A stretch of DNA of 64,000 nt from an uncultured Prevotellaceae bacterium (GTDB taxonomy: Bacteria; Bacteroidota; Bacteroidia; Bacteroidales; Bacteroidaceae): positions 1 through 64,000 of the forward strand of contig CACZPU010000036.1 of NCBI GenBank assembly GCA_902783165.1, written 5' to 3'. This document shows positions 41,801 through 49,891 of this stretch, one piece after another. A model generated the notes under the pieces. The model had not been told where the DNA came from, ran no database searches, and saw nothing but the letters and a program-made list of their open reading frames with translations. A program made the position numbers and the translations under genes. The first letter of the stretch is position 1. Every line of letters begins with the position of its first letter.

Positions 41801-42218
41801 TGATGTTTGTCGTGGCACCAGTCTTCTCGGCAGCAAATTTGGATGCACTTCCCGTTACTATTACCTCTGACAGCTCGTTGGCGTCCTCAGAAATCTGAAC
41901 ACTAATGTTGCTCGTCTCTCCAAGTTGAAGCGTGATATTCTTCAGTGTCTTGGTTAGAAAACCGACATACGATACAGATACAGAATATGGACCACCTGTA
42001 CGCATACCTTGAATGTTGAATCGACCATCAATATTGGTCACAGCTGTATAACGAGTACCCGATGGCTCGTGTACAGCTTGAATGGAAGCACCGATAACTA
42101 CCTCGTTGCTACCAGCAATCGTCACTTTTCCGCTCATGGCGGAAGTGATAATCTGTGCCATGGATGATGTTGCCATCATAAAAACCATTGACACCAGAAA
42201 GACAATTTTTTTCTGCAT
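38892..42218 (-). CDS. Oar-like TonB-dependent outer-membrane receptor
   Basis: After a signal peptide (MQKKIVFLVSMVFMMATSSMAQ) comes a carboxypeptidase-regulatory-like domain (SGKVTIAGSNEVVIGASIQA..GRFNIQGM), a TonB plug (residues near 110-230, with VDGANFNNNFG and EELQVVISPFDVRETNFIGGG), and a long barrel ending in VGIKYIFN. The plug resembles Oar/Cna-B type receptors more than SusC, and the partner lipoprotein is not SusD-like. The frame is open 31 codons upstream, but ATG 42218 begins the signal peptide and follows the promoter. The transported substrate is unknown. Confidence 0.88.
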   Translation of the reverse strand: MQKKIVFLVSMVFMMATSSMAQIITSAMSGKVTIAGSNEVVIGASIQAVHEPSGTRYTAVTNIDGRFNIQGMRTGGPYSVSVSYVGFLTKTLKNITLQLGETSNISVQISEDANELSEVIVTGSASKFAAEKTGATTNINNAQITNLPTVSRSITDVTRLSPYGGNGMSFAGTDGRTANFTVDGANFNNNFGLSSNLPGGGNPISIDAIEELQVVISPFDVRETNFIGGGVNAITKSGTNTFKGSAYVYHQNENMQGDAIDREQINGARAKSQTTTYGFTLGGPIIKNKLFFFVNGEMIKSPTIVNRWRGTENGEADPDNYLSRTTLRDLQMVSEFVKNKYGYNTGSYTNFPADESNYKILARLDWNINDMHHLALRYNYTKNNYWNSPNASSMDGGERSAYSRMSQYSMSFANSMYSMDNLVHSFSLDLNSRLSDKISNQFLATYSKLDDVRGSDSSEFPFIDILDGTGNTANYMALGYELFTWNNAVHNTIWNVKDDITYYVANHKITAGLTFEHQMADNQYMRNGTGYYRYKSIEDFINGATPEVVCLTYGYDGESKPAARVQFNKAGLYAQDDWNVNNRFKLTYGIRFDGLFFNNNDLMTNNAILALNYNNNNGSIRHIDTGKWPSSSLTLSPRLGFTWDVLGNKTLKVRGGTGLFSGRLPLVFFTNMPTNGGLVQYQAQLGPSTKYNNLPSAVREKYPDMTEIMTQFKGGLATDANGNANIAALRDKLFDMGFPSTVNPDDGTVPSSISAVDPKFKMPQVWKTSLAVDYQLPVPFPFTVTVEGIFNKTINAVCISDWSIPNVGGFARFNGVDNRPIYPSDFRTETKAFVLENTSRGYGWSANFMVNLQPAEWISLMAAYTRTASKEVTGMPGSAAESAFTYVPTSEGPNNIKLHNSQYVTPDRFVANATIHDKSGNHYSFIYETWRGGYNYSYMMANDMNGDGYNYDAIYIPTDEEVLNNQFRFISDNDKNRFMEFVHNDSYLKKHQGEYAEAYSIYNPWVHRIDFSYKHDFKVNWGKTKHRLQLSLDMKNVLNFFSSSWGVSKYMNPALNEGRILKYEGVDGQGYATFSTPKAVAPENKTWIPNHAIGQCWYASVGIKYIFN

Positions 42219-42258
42219 AACGTTTTTATAATATAATATGAATGTTGTTATTTGTGTG

Positions 42259-42289
42259 CAAAGATAACGAAAAAATATGTATTCGCAAA
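42259..42289 (-). promoter_or_regulatory. Promoter of the TonB-receptor operon
   Basis: On the minus strand TTTG (42289-42286), 19 bases, then TATCTTTG (42266-42259), 40 bases before ATG 42218. Confidence 0.72.
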
Positions 42290-42375
42290 TGCTTTTATGA
42301 AAAAGAACCATTCATTTTTTTCATATTATGATTCTTAATTGATATTATCAAAGAAAGAGATAATGATGGAGAAGA

Positions 42376-42419
42376 ATAAAAACAAGAAACGCCACCTATA
42401 TATGGAGGCGTTTCTTGTT
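42376..42419 (-). terminator. Terminator downstream of galE
   Basis: AACAAGAAACGCC (42381-42393) pairs perfectly with GGCGTTTCTTGTT (42407-42419). On the minus strand the stem runs into TTTTTATT. It ends the galE (and probably rnf) transcript. Confidence 0.82.
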
Positions 42420-42448
42420 CGTATTGATAGAAATCTATAGATACAGCT

Positions 42449-43489
42449 TCATTGAATACCGTCTTCACGAAGTTTTAGCTGCCATTTCCATGCAGAACGA
42501 AGAACATCGTCGATATTCGCTTCAGCCTTCCAGCCGAGCACTTTGTTGGCCTTATCAACGTTACCCCAAACTTTCTCGATATCGCCTTCACGCCGTGGAG
42601 CGTATTTCCAGTTGAGTTTTACTCCAGTGGCCTTTTCAAAACCTTCTACTACTTCAAGAGTGCTAAGTCCTTTGCCTGTTCCGATATTGAAAATTTCAAC
42701 AGGATCAGTTTCGGGGTGGTCAAGTACTCTTTCCATGGCTTTAACATGAGCCTTTGCAAGATCTACAACGTAGATATAGTCGCGAATACATGTACCATCT
42801 TCTGTATGATAGTCATTTCCGAATATCTTCAATTGTTCGCGAATACCAATAGCGGTTTGGGTGACAAATGGTATGAGATTCATTGGGACACCATTTGGCA
42901 ACTCACCTATTAATGCTGAAGGATGTGCACCAATTGGGTTGAAATATCTAAGAATCACCGCTTTGATATTTGCTCCACTATGGATATAATCTTGAATAAT
43001 CTCTTCGTTGATTTGCTTGGTATTGCCATAGGGTGACAAGGCCTTTTGGATGGGAGCTTCTTCTGTTACGGGAAGATTCTCCTTGGAAGGTTGTCCGTAA
43101 ACAGTACAGCTCGATGAAAAGATAATACCATTCACATCATATTTGGGCATAAGTTCCAGCAGATTTAGCAAGGATGTGATGTTGTTGCGATAGTACAACA
43201 ACGGCTTCTCAACACTCTCCCCCACAGCCTTACTGGCAGCAAAGTGTATGATACCCTTGATGTCCGGATATTTTTTGAAGACATTCTTTAAGGCCTCCAT
43301 GTTACAACAGTCCACTTGTTCAAATGCTGGGCGTACACCAGTTATTCCCTCAATACCATCAACTACTTCAGCTTTAGAATTTGAGAGATTGTCCACAATC
43401 ACCACTTGGTACCCTGCCTGCTGCAGTTCAACGGTAGTGTGACTGCCGATGAAGCCTGTTCCGCCCGTAACAAGAATAGTTTGTTTCAT
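42449..43489 (-). CDS. galE: UDP-glucose 4-epimerase
   Basis: GalE interconverts UDP-glucose and UDP-galactose with tightly bound NAD. It has VTGGTGFIGSHTTVEL at the N-terminus, HFAASKAVGES, the catalytic SSSCTVYG region (125-132) and Y154/K158 in SPYGNTK. From ATG 43489 it has 346 residues, close to the usual size; an ATG one codon upstream and a TTG at 43501 are alternatives. It follows rnfA by 55 bases with no obvious promoter between, so read-through from the rnf operon is likely, though a functional link is not evident. Confidence 0.95.
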   Translation of the reverse strand: MKQTILVTGGTGFIGSHTTVELQQAGYQVVIVDNLSNSKAEVVDGIEGITGVRPAFEQVDCCNMEALKNVFKKYPDIKGIIHFAASKAVGESVEKPLLYYRNNITSLLNLLELMPKYDVNGIIFSSSCTVYGQPSKENLPVTEEAPIQKALSPYGNTKQINEEIIQDYIHSGANIKAVILRYFNPIGAHPSALIGELPNGVPMNLIPFVTQTAIGIREQLKIFGNDYHTEDGTCIRDYIYVVDLAKAHVKAMERVLDHPETDPVEIFNIGTGKGLSTLEVVEGFEKATGVKLNWKYAPRREGDIEKVWGNVDKANKVLGWKAEANIDDVLRSAWKWQLKLREDGIQ

Positions 43490-43544
43490 CATTATTTTCA
43501 ATGTAATTGTTTGTTCCTTGAGTGTATTGTATTATTAAACTATA

Positions 43545-44147
43545 TTATTCAAGGCCAAACAAAGATCTCAAACCTCCATCAACTCCAGAGAACCCCATAA
43601 AGGCAAGGCTAAGTAAACCTGCTGTTACCAATACTATTGCTGTACCTTGCATACCCTTTGGAATCTTCACCAATGCCATTTGCTCGCGGATACCAGCAAA
43701 CACGGTCAACGCAAGTCCAAAGCCAATGGCTGTTGAAAATGCATAAACAATACTTTGTAGCAAAGAGAAATCCTTTTGAATAACAAGGATGGCTACACCC
43801 AATACGGCGCAGTTAGTTGTAATTAGCGGAAGGAATATTCCTAAAGCCTGATAAAGTGCTGGTGATACTTTTTTTAAAATAATTTCAACCATTTGTACCA
43901 ATGATGCAATCACGAGGATAAATACAATGGTCTGCAGGTACTGGAGTCCGAAAACGTTCAGCACGAAGTGTTGTATAAGATATGTCACAATGGTGGCTAA
44001 TGTCATGACGAATGCAACAGCAGCCGACATTCCTAATGATGTGCTGATTTTTTGAGATACACCTAAAAAGGGGCATATACCAAGAAACTGCGACAGAATG
44101 ATGTTGTTTACAAATATCGCGGATATAAAGATAAGTAAGTATTCCAT
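43545..44147 (-). CDS. rnfA: Electron transport complex subunit RnfA
   Basis: RnfA is a six-helix inner-membrane subunit of the ferredoxin:NAD oxidoreductase that pumps Na+ or H+. The N-terminal FVNNIILSQFLGICPFLGVS and LPLITTNCAVLG are family signatures; the half-helix cysteines in ICPFL and TNCAV help bind the membrane Fe-S cluster. The length of 200 is normal. It is the last rnf gene, 27 bases after rnfE. Confidence 0.95.
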   Translation of the reverse strand: MEYLLIFISAIFVNNIILSQFLGICPFLGVSQKISTSLGMSAAVAFVMTLATIVTYLIQHFVLNVFGLQYLQTIVFILVIASLVQMVEIILKKVSPALYQALGIFLPLITTNCAVLGVAILVIQKDFSLLQSIVYAFSTAIGFGLALTVFAGIREQMALVKIPKGMQGTAIVLVTAGLLSLAFMGFSGVDGGLRSLFGLE

Positions 44148-44174
44148 AATTCAATTATTTATAATCAACTTTCA

Positions 44175-44756
44175 TCAATTCTTTATTTTATTAATGATTG
44201 CTACCAGGAATCCCAATGTGATGAAAGCTCCCGGAGGCAGTACGAACATAAGCATATTATAGGTTTCGGGCAGCAGTGTGAATCCAAAGATGCTACCGGC
44301 TCCCAACAGTTCACGACAGATTCCAAGAAGTGTCAGACCAAGGGTAAAACCCAATCCAATCCCAATACCGTCCATCAAACTTTCTCCTGCACCATTCTTT
44401 GCAGCAAACGCTTCTGCACGACCAAGGATGACGCAATTCACCACAATCAGTGGGATGAACAAGCCCAAAGATGCGTAAATATCGGGGAGATAGGCCTGCA
44501 TCACCATTTGCAAGATTGTAACAAATGAAGCAATGACCACAATGAACACTGGGATGCGCACCATGTCGGGCGTGAGTTTCTTGATGAGCGAAATAACCAC
44601 ATTTGAACAAATAAGCACGAACATGGTTGCTAGACCCATGGCCATACCATTGCTTGCACTAGTGGTAGTGGCCAATGTCGGACACATACCAAGCATCAAT
44701 ACAAAGGTAGGGTTCTCTTTGATGATGCCGTTCTTAATAATACTCAGATAGTTCAT
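44175..44756 (-). CDS. rnfE: Electron transport complex subunit RnfE
   Basis: RnfE is the membrane partner and pseudo-symmetric relative of RnfA. It shows NPTFVLMLGMCPTLATTTSA near the N-terminus and FIPLIVVNCVILGRAEAFA, with the conserved half-helix cysteines in GMCPTL and VNCVIL. Six hydrophobic segments and 193 residues fit the family. Its start overlaps the end of rnfG by four bases, suggesting translational coupling. Confidence 0.95.
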   Translation of the reverse strand: MNYLSIIKNGIIKENPTFVLMLGMCPTLATTTSASNGMAMGLATMFVLICSNVVISLIKKLTPDMVRIPVFIVVIASFVTILQMVMQAYLPDIYASLGLFIPLIVVNCVILGRAEAFAAKNGAGESLMDGIGIGLGFTLGLTLLGICRELLGAGSIFGFTLLPETYNMLMFVLPPGAFITLGFLVAIINKIKN

Positions 44757-45382
44757 TCTTTACCTCCTTCTTTTTTTGTTGCGGTTGTCTCTCCATCAAT
44801 TGGTGTAGCCTTGAAAGCCTTATAGGCATTATTAACAGCCAACAGGAATGCACGGCTGGTTATGGTTGATGCAGTGATGGCATCCACCTGACCACCATCT
44901 TTCGACACAACAAGTTCTTCTTTAGGGTTCTTACCGATAATATCTCCTTTTTCACCTTTCTGGAACCACTTGTCGGCTTTGGCTCCTAGGCCAGGAGTTT
45001 CAGCATGTTCCAAAAGAGTATATCCTAAAATGTTGCCTTCTGCGTCAAAGCCGACCAATATCTTCAAATCTCCCCCGAAACCACTTGTGGTGCTTTCTAC
45101 GGCAGCTCCCAAATCTTTCTTCTGTGCATCTTTTGTTTGATAGATGATATAGGTTAGTTCCTTACCTTTAGCATCGTTCTGTCTTACTGTATCTGTCTTT
45201 GAGACAGTAAGATTTTCAACACACATCACGGCTTTGATACCGTCTGCAAGGGCTTTTTCCTTTTGAAGGGCTATAGGTCCCTCTGTGGCATGATTCACGT
45301 AGGCAAGTATACAGCCCGTGATGACTGCTACCCCAGTGAGTACCAGCACCATATTTGTTACTGATGATTTTAGTTTTTCCAT
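44753..45382 (-). CDS. rnfG: Electron transport complex subunit RnfG
   Basis: RnfG carries a covalently bound FMN on the outer face of the membrane. One N-terminal helix (VLVLTGVAVITGCILAYV) anchors a periplasmic FMN domain. The flavinylation segment is VDAITASTITSRAF, in which the final Thr of the ASTIT core is the expected FMN attachment site; the usual core is GATxT, so Gly and Ala are replaced here by Ala and Ser. Charged tail residues KKEGGKE end the 209-residue protein. It lies 12 bases after rnfD and overlaps rnfE. Confidence 0.93.
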   Translation of the reverse strand: MEKLKSSVTNMVLVLTGVAVITGCILAYVNHATEGPIALQKEKALADGIKAVMCVENLTVSKTDTVRQNDAKGKELTYIIYQTKDAQKKDLGAAVESTTSGFGGDLKILVGFDAEGNILGYTLLEHAETPGLGAKADKWFQKGEKGDIIGKNPKEELVVSKDGGQVDAITASTITSRAFLLAVNNAYKAFKATPIDGETTATKKEGGKE

Positions 45383-45394
45383 TATTCTGCCCTC

Positions 45395-46396
45395 CTATTT
45401 CTTTTCCGGCACCTCACCGAAACGTTTGGGTTTTACATACGTGTTGATGATAGGTGTGAATGCATTCATGATTAGAATGGCAAACGACATTCCTTCGGGA
45501 TAGGAACCCCAATTACGGATTACTACAGTTAGCAAACCAATGGCAATGCCATAGATTATCTGTCCCTTGCCAGTCATAGGTGAAGTGACATAGTCGGTTG
45601 CCATGAAAATAGCTCCAAGCATCAGACCGCCAGTTAGTATCTCTGCAAATGGATCGGCGTAAATAGGATTAGCTAGATGGAGCACTCCGCAGAATACAAA
45701 CACTGTACCAATGATGCTAACAGGAATATGCCATGTGATAATCTTTTTCCATAACATATATACCAAGCCAAGCAGCAGAGCCAGTGCACATACTTCACCG
45801 ATTGTTCCTAAACCACCTGTGGGGTTGGATCCTAAAAGAAGATGGGTGGCAGAAGGCAACTGCTCAAGCAATGTGGCATCACCAGTTTTGATAGCTGTTT
45901 TCATAATGGCAAGCGGTGTTGCTCCAGTCTCTGCATCAAGATAACTTGTCAATTGTCCTGCAACAGGCCAAGAGGTCATCTGGGCAGGGAAACTGATGAG
46001 GAGAAACGCTCGTCCCAATAATGCGGGGTTGAAGACATTGCATCCCAAGCCGCCAAATGTCATCTTTCCTACTCCGATGGCAAACAGTGCACCTGCAATG
46101 ATAATCCAAATTGGAAGATTAGACGGCAGGTTGAATCCTAAGAGCAAGCCTGTAAGGATAGCGCTTCCGTCGCATATCGTTATTTTTTCTCTTTTGAGAA
46201 TATATTTGGCAATGGCCCACTCAAAGAATACGCAGGCAACTACGCTTGTTGCAAGCACAATGGCTGAACCTAAGCCAAAATAGAACAGCGATACTATGAG
46301 TGCGGGTATGAGCGCGATAATCACACCATACATATTCTTCTCCACACTGTCTGTTCCATGTGCATGCGGCGATAATGATACAATTAATTTTCCCAT
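45395..46396 (-). CDS. rnfD: Electron transport complex subunit RnfD
   Basis: RnfD is an inner-membrane subunit with about ten helices and a covalent FMN. The attachment motif is DAETGATPLA, with T160 as the predicted flavin-bearing residue. GLGCNVFNPALLGRAFL and GLMLGAIFMATDYVTSPMT are family signatures. The length of 333 is normal. It sits between rnfC (33 bases before) and rnfG in the expected Bacteroidetes order. Confidence 0.95.
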   Translation of the reverse strand: MGKLIVSLSPHAHGTDSVEKNMYGVIIALIPALIVSLFYFGLGSAIVLATSVVACVFFEWAIAKYILKREKITICDGSAILTGLLLGFNLPSNLPIWIIIAGALFAIGVGKMTFGGLGCNVFNPALLGRAFLLISFPAQMTSWPVAGQLTSYLDAETGATPLAIMKTAIKTGDATLLEQLPSATHLLLGSNPTGGLGTIGEVCALALLLGLVYMLWKKIITWHIPVSIIGTVFVFCGVLHLANPIYADPFAEILTGGLMLGAIFMATDYVTSPMTGKGQIIYGIAIGLLTVVIRNWGSYPEGMSFAILIMNAFTPIINTYVKPKRFGEVPEKK

Positions 46397-46429
46397 TGTA
46401 TGATAATCTATTTACTTATTTATTACTTA

Positions 46430-47803
46430 TTACTTTTTTGCGGCAGCTGCTCTGCTGCGGATGATACCCATTACTGTCGATTTGCCCAGTCGAATGTTAT
46501 CGAGCAACGGACGGTGGGCAGGACATGTGAACTGGCATGAACCACACTCGATGCATGACACGATATCTTCTGCCTCTACTTTTTCCCAGTTCTTTAAACT
46601 GGAACATGTAGCCAAAAGATAGGGCTCAAGGCCCATAGGACAAGCACTAACGCATTTCGCACAGCGAATACAAGGTTGGGGCTCTTTACGCTTGGCATCG
46701 TCGTCAGAAAGTATCGTCACACTATTTGTTCCTTTACATACCGGAACATCTACAGAGGTCAGAGCTTTACCCATCATCGGACCGCCAGCTAAAAGTTTGT
46801 TGTCACCTTCGGGCATACCGCCGCATGCGTCTATTAAGTCTTTCATGGGTGTTCCCATTCTCACAAGGAAATTGCCAGGATTGGCAATCTTCTTGCCGGT
46901 TACGGTTGTATAGCGCTCAAATAATGGCTTGTTCTTCATAACTGCCTCATATACAGCAAAAGCAGTGCCAACATTCTGAACAATTGCTCCAACGTTTACA
47001 GGAATGGCAGGAGGTGCGGGAACTTGGCGGCGAATAACTGCATCTACTAATTGTTTTTCTCCTCCTTGAGGATATTTCTTTGCCAAAGCAACCACTTCAA
47101 CATTGAACTTGGTGCCGTTAAATTTCTCATGGCATTTCTTGTCGAGTAGTTCTATGGCCTTTGGCTTGTTGTCTTCAATTCCAATATAGCCTTTTTCCAC
47201 TTTTGCCGCCATCATCAACAATTCCAGTCCCACGAGAATTTCGTCGGCATGCTCCATCATAAGGCGATAGTCAGCAGTAATGTACGGCTCGCATTCCACA
47301 GCATTGATAATCACGCATTCTGCTTTTGCAGTTGGCGGTGGGCAGAGTTTGATGAATGTGGGGAATCCTGCTCCACCCATACCTGTGACGCCAGCCTTCT
47401 TGATTCGCTCAACGATTATCTCGGGAGTCAGTTCAGGATGGTCAGCAATAAGTTCCAACTTGTTTGAGCGGTCGATGCTTTCTTCCCACTCGTCACCCTC
47501 CACATTAATGATGATTGCAGGTTTGCGATAGCCAGTGGCATCAATGGCAGTGTCTACCTTGAACACTGTGCCAGAAACCGAAGAATAAATGGGGGCAGAA
47601 ACAAAGCCTCCTGCTTCGGCAAGCAATGAACCTACTTTCACCTTGTCACCTTTCGCCACAACCGGCTTGGCTGGTGCACCAATGTGCTGCGACAGTGGGA
47701 ATATAGCTTGCTTTGGCAATGATGCTACTTTGGTTTCTACTTCGTGAGTTAGTTTATTTTCCTCGGGATGAACACCGCCTATACGGAAAGTCTTAATTGT
47801 CAT
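46430..47803 (-). CDS. rnfC: Electron transport complex subunit RnfC
   Basis: RnfC is the peripheral subunit that holds FMN and binds NAD(H). It opens with the RnfC/NqrA-like domain (FRIGGVHPEENK, PLSQHIGAPAKPVVAKGDKV), then an NADH-binding Rossmann-like region (GVTGMGGAGFPTFIKL, INAVECEPYITADYRLM), and ends with two [4Fe-4S] motifs, CIRCAKCVSACPMG and CIECGSCQFTCPAHRP. At 457 residues it lacks the long repetitive C-terminal tail of enterobacterial RsxC. Its start overlaps the end of rnfB by four bases. Confidence 0.96.
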   Translation of the reverse strand: MTIKTFRIGGVHPEENKLTHEVETKVASLPKQAIFPLSQHIGAPAKPVVAKGDKVKVGSLLAEAGGFVSAPIYSSVSGTVFKVDTAIDATGYRKPAIIINVEGDEWEESIDRSNKLELIADHPELTPEIIVERIKKAGVTGMGGAGFPTFIKLCPPPTAKAECVIINAVECEPYITADYRLMMEHADEILVGLELLMMAAKVEKGYIGIEDNKPKAIELLDKKCHEKFNGTKFNVEVVALAKKYPQGGEKQLVDAVIRRQVPAPPAIPVNVGAIVQNVGTAFAVYEAVMKNKPLFERYTTVTGKKIANPGNFLVRMGTPMKDLIDACGGMPEGDNKLLAGGPMMGKALTSVDVPVCKGTNSVTILSDDDAKRKEPQPCIRCAKCVSACPMGLEPYLLATCSSLKNWEKVEAEDIVSCIECGSCQFTCPAHRPLLDNIRLGKSTVMGIIRSRAAAAKK

Positions 47804-48744
47804 ACGTTTTCCTCCTTTCTTTCTGCAGTTGTTGTGTTAGCTGTTTCTGTAGCTTTTTGTGCAACAGATTCTTCTTTAGTTGCAACAGTCTCTGTAGATG
47901 CAACAGGTTTCGGTTTTGGTGCGGGAAAGTTCACTGCATGTATAGCCTTGGTTGGGCAAACTTCTACACATTTCTTGCACAAACGGCACTTGTTGAAGTC
48001 AATGTAACTAACATTGTTCTCAATGGTAATGGCTTCAAACTTGCACTCTTTCAGACATTTACCACATCCAATGCAAGCAGCTTTGCAAGCCTTCATGGCT
48101 ACCGCACCCTTGTCCTTGTTTACACAGCTTACATACACTCGGCGGTTCTTTGGCCCTTTTTTCCTAAGCTCGATGATGTGGCGTGGACATGCTTTCACAC
48201 ATGCACCGCACGATGTACATTTCTCATCGTCAACCTCTGGCACTCCGGTCTCTGGATTTATACGGATGGCGTTAAACTGGCAAGCTGCAACACAATCGCC
48301 ACAGCCTAGACAACCAAATCCGCAGCCTGTTTCACCAGCACCGCAAGCATTCATGGCTGCACAAGTGTCAAGTCCGTCGTAAGTGGCTATGCGCGGACGA
48401 AATTCACAACTACCGTTACATCTTACAACGGCCACCATTGGTTCGCTGTTGGCTATGGCCATACCTAGCAAATCGGCCACCTGACTCATTACGTCGGCCC
48501 CGCCTACCGGACAGTTCAGTCCCTCCAAAGAACCTTTGTCGGAAGCTTTCACCAGTGCGTCGGCCATGCCAGAGCAACCAGGGAATCCACAGCCGCCACA
48601 ATTGGCTCCTGGTAACACTGCTGTTACCTGCCCAACTCGCGGGTCTTCTTGTACAGCAAATTTCTTGGAGCAAAAAAAGAGTATCAATGCGGCTATCAAC
48701 GCGATACATCCAAGAACAATTACTGCAGTCAAAATAAAATTCAT
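47800..48744 (-). CDS. rnfB: Electron transport complex subunit RnfB, extended ferredoxin type
   Basis: RnfB receives electrons from ferredoxin. An N-terminal helix (ILTAVIVLGCIALIAALILFF) precedes the Fe-S domain CGGCGFPGC with C49, C52, C57 and C78. Four ferredoxin-type CxxCxxCxxxC motifs follow, starting at C145, C176, C224 and C253, twice the number in E. coli RsxB, which accounts for the 314-residue length. The C-terminal 45 residues are a Thr/Ala/Glu-rich tail. The gene is the first rnf subunit after the RseC-like gene. Confidence 0.95.
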   Translation of the reverse strand: MNFILTAVIVLGCIALIAALILFFCSKKFAVQEDPRVGQVTAVLPGANCGGCGFPGCSGMADALVKASDKGSLEGLNCPVGGADVMSQVADLLGMAIANSEPMVAVVRCNGSCEFRPRIATYDGLDTCAAMNACGAGETGCGFGCLGCGDCVAACQFNAIRINPETGVPEVDDEKCTSCGACVKACPRHIIELRKKGPKNRRVYVSCVNKDKGAVAMKACKAACIGCGKCLKECKFEAITIENNVSYIDFNKCRLCKKCVEVCPTKAIHAVNFPAPKPKPVASTETVATKEESVAQKATETANTTTAERKEENV

Positions 48745-48771
48745 AATTCCTTTTTTTATTTGTTTTAGTTA

Positions 48772-49194
48772 TTAATGATATTTCTCCACCTTGAAGGAAA
48801 AGCGATTGGAAATTCGGTCCCTAAACATATATAATAATATGTAATATGGTACCAAAATGCCAACTCCACTCAATGCCATTAGTGGTTCTTCAGTAGTGAA
48901 TCGGCTCATGAGGAACACAACACTAACCATAAGCACAAATGGAAGAACGAATGCAAGCAAGACGGCATTCCTTCCCGTTTCCATCGATGCCCAAACAGTT
49001 ACTTGGTCACCCTTGGAGAATCCGTCTGACTCGCTCACGCCATAGACAGACACAATTTTCTCCTTGCTCTCAGAAGCGTGACAATGGCTGGCTGCCTTAC
49101 ATACAGCACAAGCAGATGCTTGTATGATTTTCACCTTTAAACATCCGTCTTTAAATTCCTCAACTATTGCGTCGTGCTTTATTTTGTCGTTCAT
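48772..49194 (-). CDS. rseC: RseC/MucC-family membrane protein
   Basis: The 140-residue protein has an N-terminal cytosolic part with a cysteine cluster (ASACAVCKAASHCHAS) and two hydrophobic helices (AVLLAFVLPFVLMVSVVFLM and a second near ALSGVGILVPYYILLYMF). In gammaproteobacteria RseC aids the Rsx/Rnf complex in reducing SoxR. Here it heads the rnf operon, so a role in Rnf assembly or function is more likely than a SoxR link. The frame is open 11 codons further upstream, but ATG 49194 fits the family and the promoter position. Confidence 0.86.
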   Translation of the reverse strand: MNDKIKHDAIVEEFKDGCLKVKIIQASACAVCKAASHCHASESKEKIVSVYGVSESDGFSKGDQVTVWASMETGRNAVLLAFVLPFVLMVSVVFLMSRFTTEEPLMALSGVGILVPYYILLYMFRDRISNRFSFKVEKYH

Positions 49195-49224
49195 GCTATT
49201 TTTGCAAACTCGTGTTTGCAATTG

Positions 49225-49256
49225 CAAAGATACGATTAAATTTTTATTTCGACAAA
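49225..49256 (-). promoter_or_regulatory. Promoter of the rseC-rnf operon
   Basis: On the minus strand TTTG (49256-49253), 20 bases, then TATCTTTG (49232-49225), about 30 bases upstream of the rseC ATG. Confidence 0.74.
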
Positions 49257-49334
49257 TATAATAGGTTTTTTTTCACGTCACATGATGATTCTTGCCGCTC
49301 CTCCGCCTAAAAGTAAATAAAAAACTCAATTTAT

Positions 49335-49365
49335 TTTGGCGTTTTCATTATTTAGTGTATCTTTG
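49335..49365 (+). promoter_or_regulatory. Promoter of the 49404 hypothetical gene
   Basis: TTTG (49335-49338), 19 bases, then TATCTTTG (49358-49365), 38 bases upstream of the ATG. It is divergent from the rnf promoter. Confidence 0.72.
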
Positions 49366-49403
49366 CCAGAAAATAAGGAGAACAAGCAAAACTGATAACC
49401 TAT

Positions 49404-49844
49404 ATGAAAGCAACTGAACAGACCATCCAACAGATTGGAAGGTTTATTAAAAAGGTGGCACAGAAACTTCAAGCCAATGAAGACACCATCCTTTTCACCG
49501 ATATTCATATTCACGTATCGCAGGAAAGCGGCGAGATGCTGGCATTCGATGATGATGAACAGGAAATCACACGCTGCGTGGTGGAGCAATGGATTGACAA
49601 CAAGGATGAGGACTTCTACGATTCCGTAGCTGCCCAGTTGCGAAAGCAGCTTCATGCAGAGCACGAATTGATAGACAATTTGGGTATTACCAAACCTTAT
49701 AGTTTCGTGTTGGAGAACGATGACAACGAGAATGTGGCAGAACTCTATTTGGCTGACGACGATACTGTCATCATTGGTGGTGACCTTATGGAAGGCCTCG
49801 ACCAGGACCTCGATCAATTTTTCGACCACCTTATGGAAGAATAA
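49404..49844 (+). CDS. Acidic conserved hypothetical protein
   Basis: I do not recognise a named family. The 146-residue protein is strongly acidic, with a helical start (TEQTIQQIGRFIKKVAQKLQ), a beta-like middle (DTILFTDIHIHVSQESGEMLAFDDDEQEI) and an acidic end (GGDLMEGLDQDLDQFFDHLMEE). There is no signal peptide or membrane segment, so it is probably cytosolic. A well-formed promoter and codon use like its neighbours support a real gene. It is monocistronic and divergent from the rnf operon. Confidence 0.72.
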   Translation: MKATEQTIQQIGRFIKKVAQKLQANEDTILFTDIHIHVSQESGEMLAFDDDEQEITRCVVEQWIDNKDEDFYDSVAAQLRKQLHAEHELIDNLGITKPYSFVLENDDNENVAELYLADDDTVIIGGDLMEGLDQDLDQFFDHLMEE

Positions 49845-49891
49845 CCTCTCTCCTGCCCGATTGCTAAAAAAATGCGAACTGGGGCTGGCTT

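Noticed and set aside
47797..48309. Cys-rich plus-strand frame of 170 residues opposite rnfB
   Set aside because: The cysteines arise from antisense reading of Fe-S and Lys/Thr codons of rnfB; no independent support.
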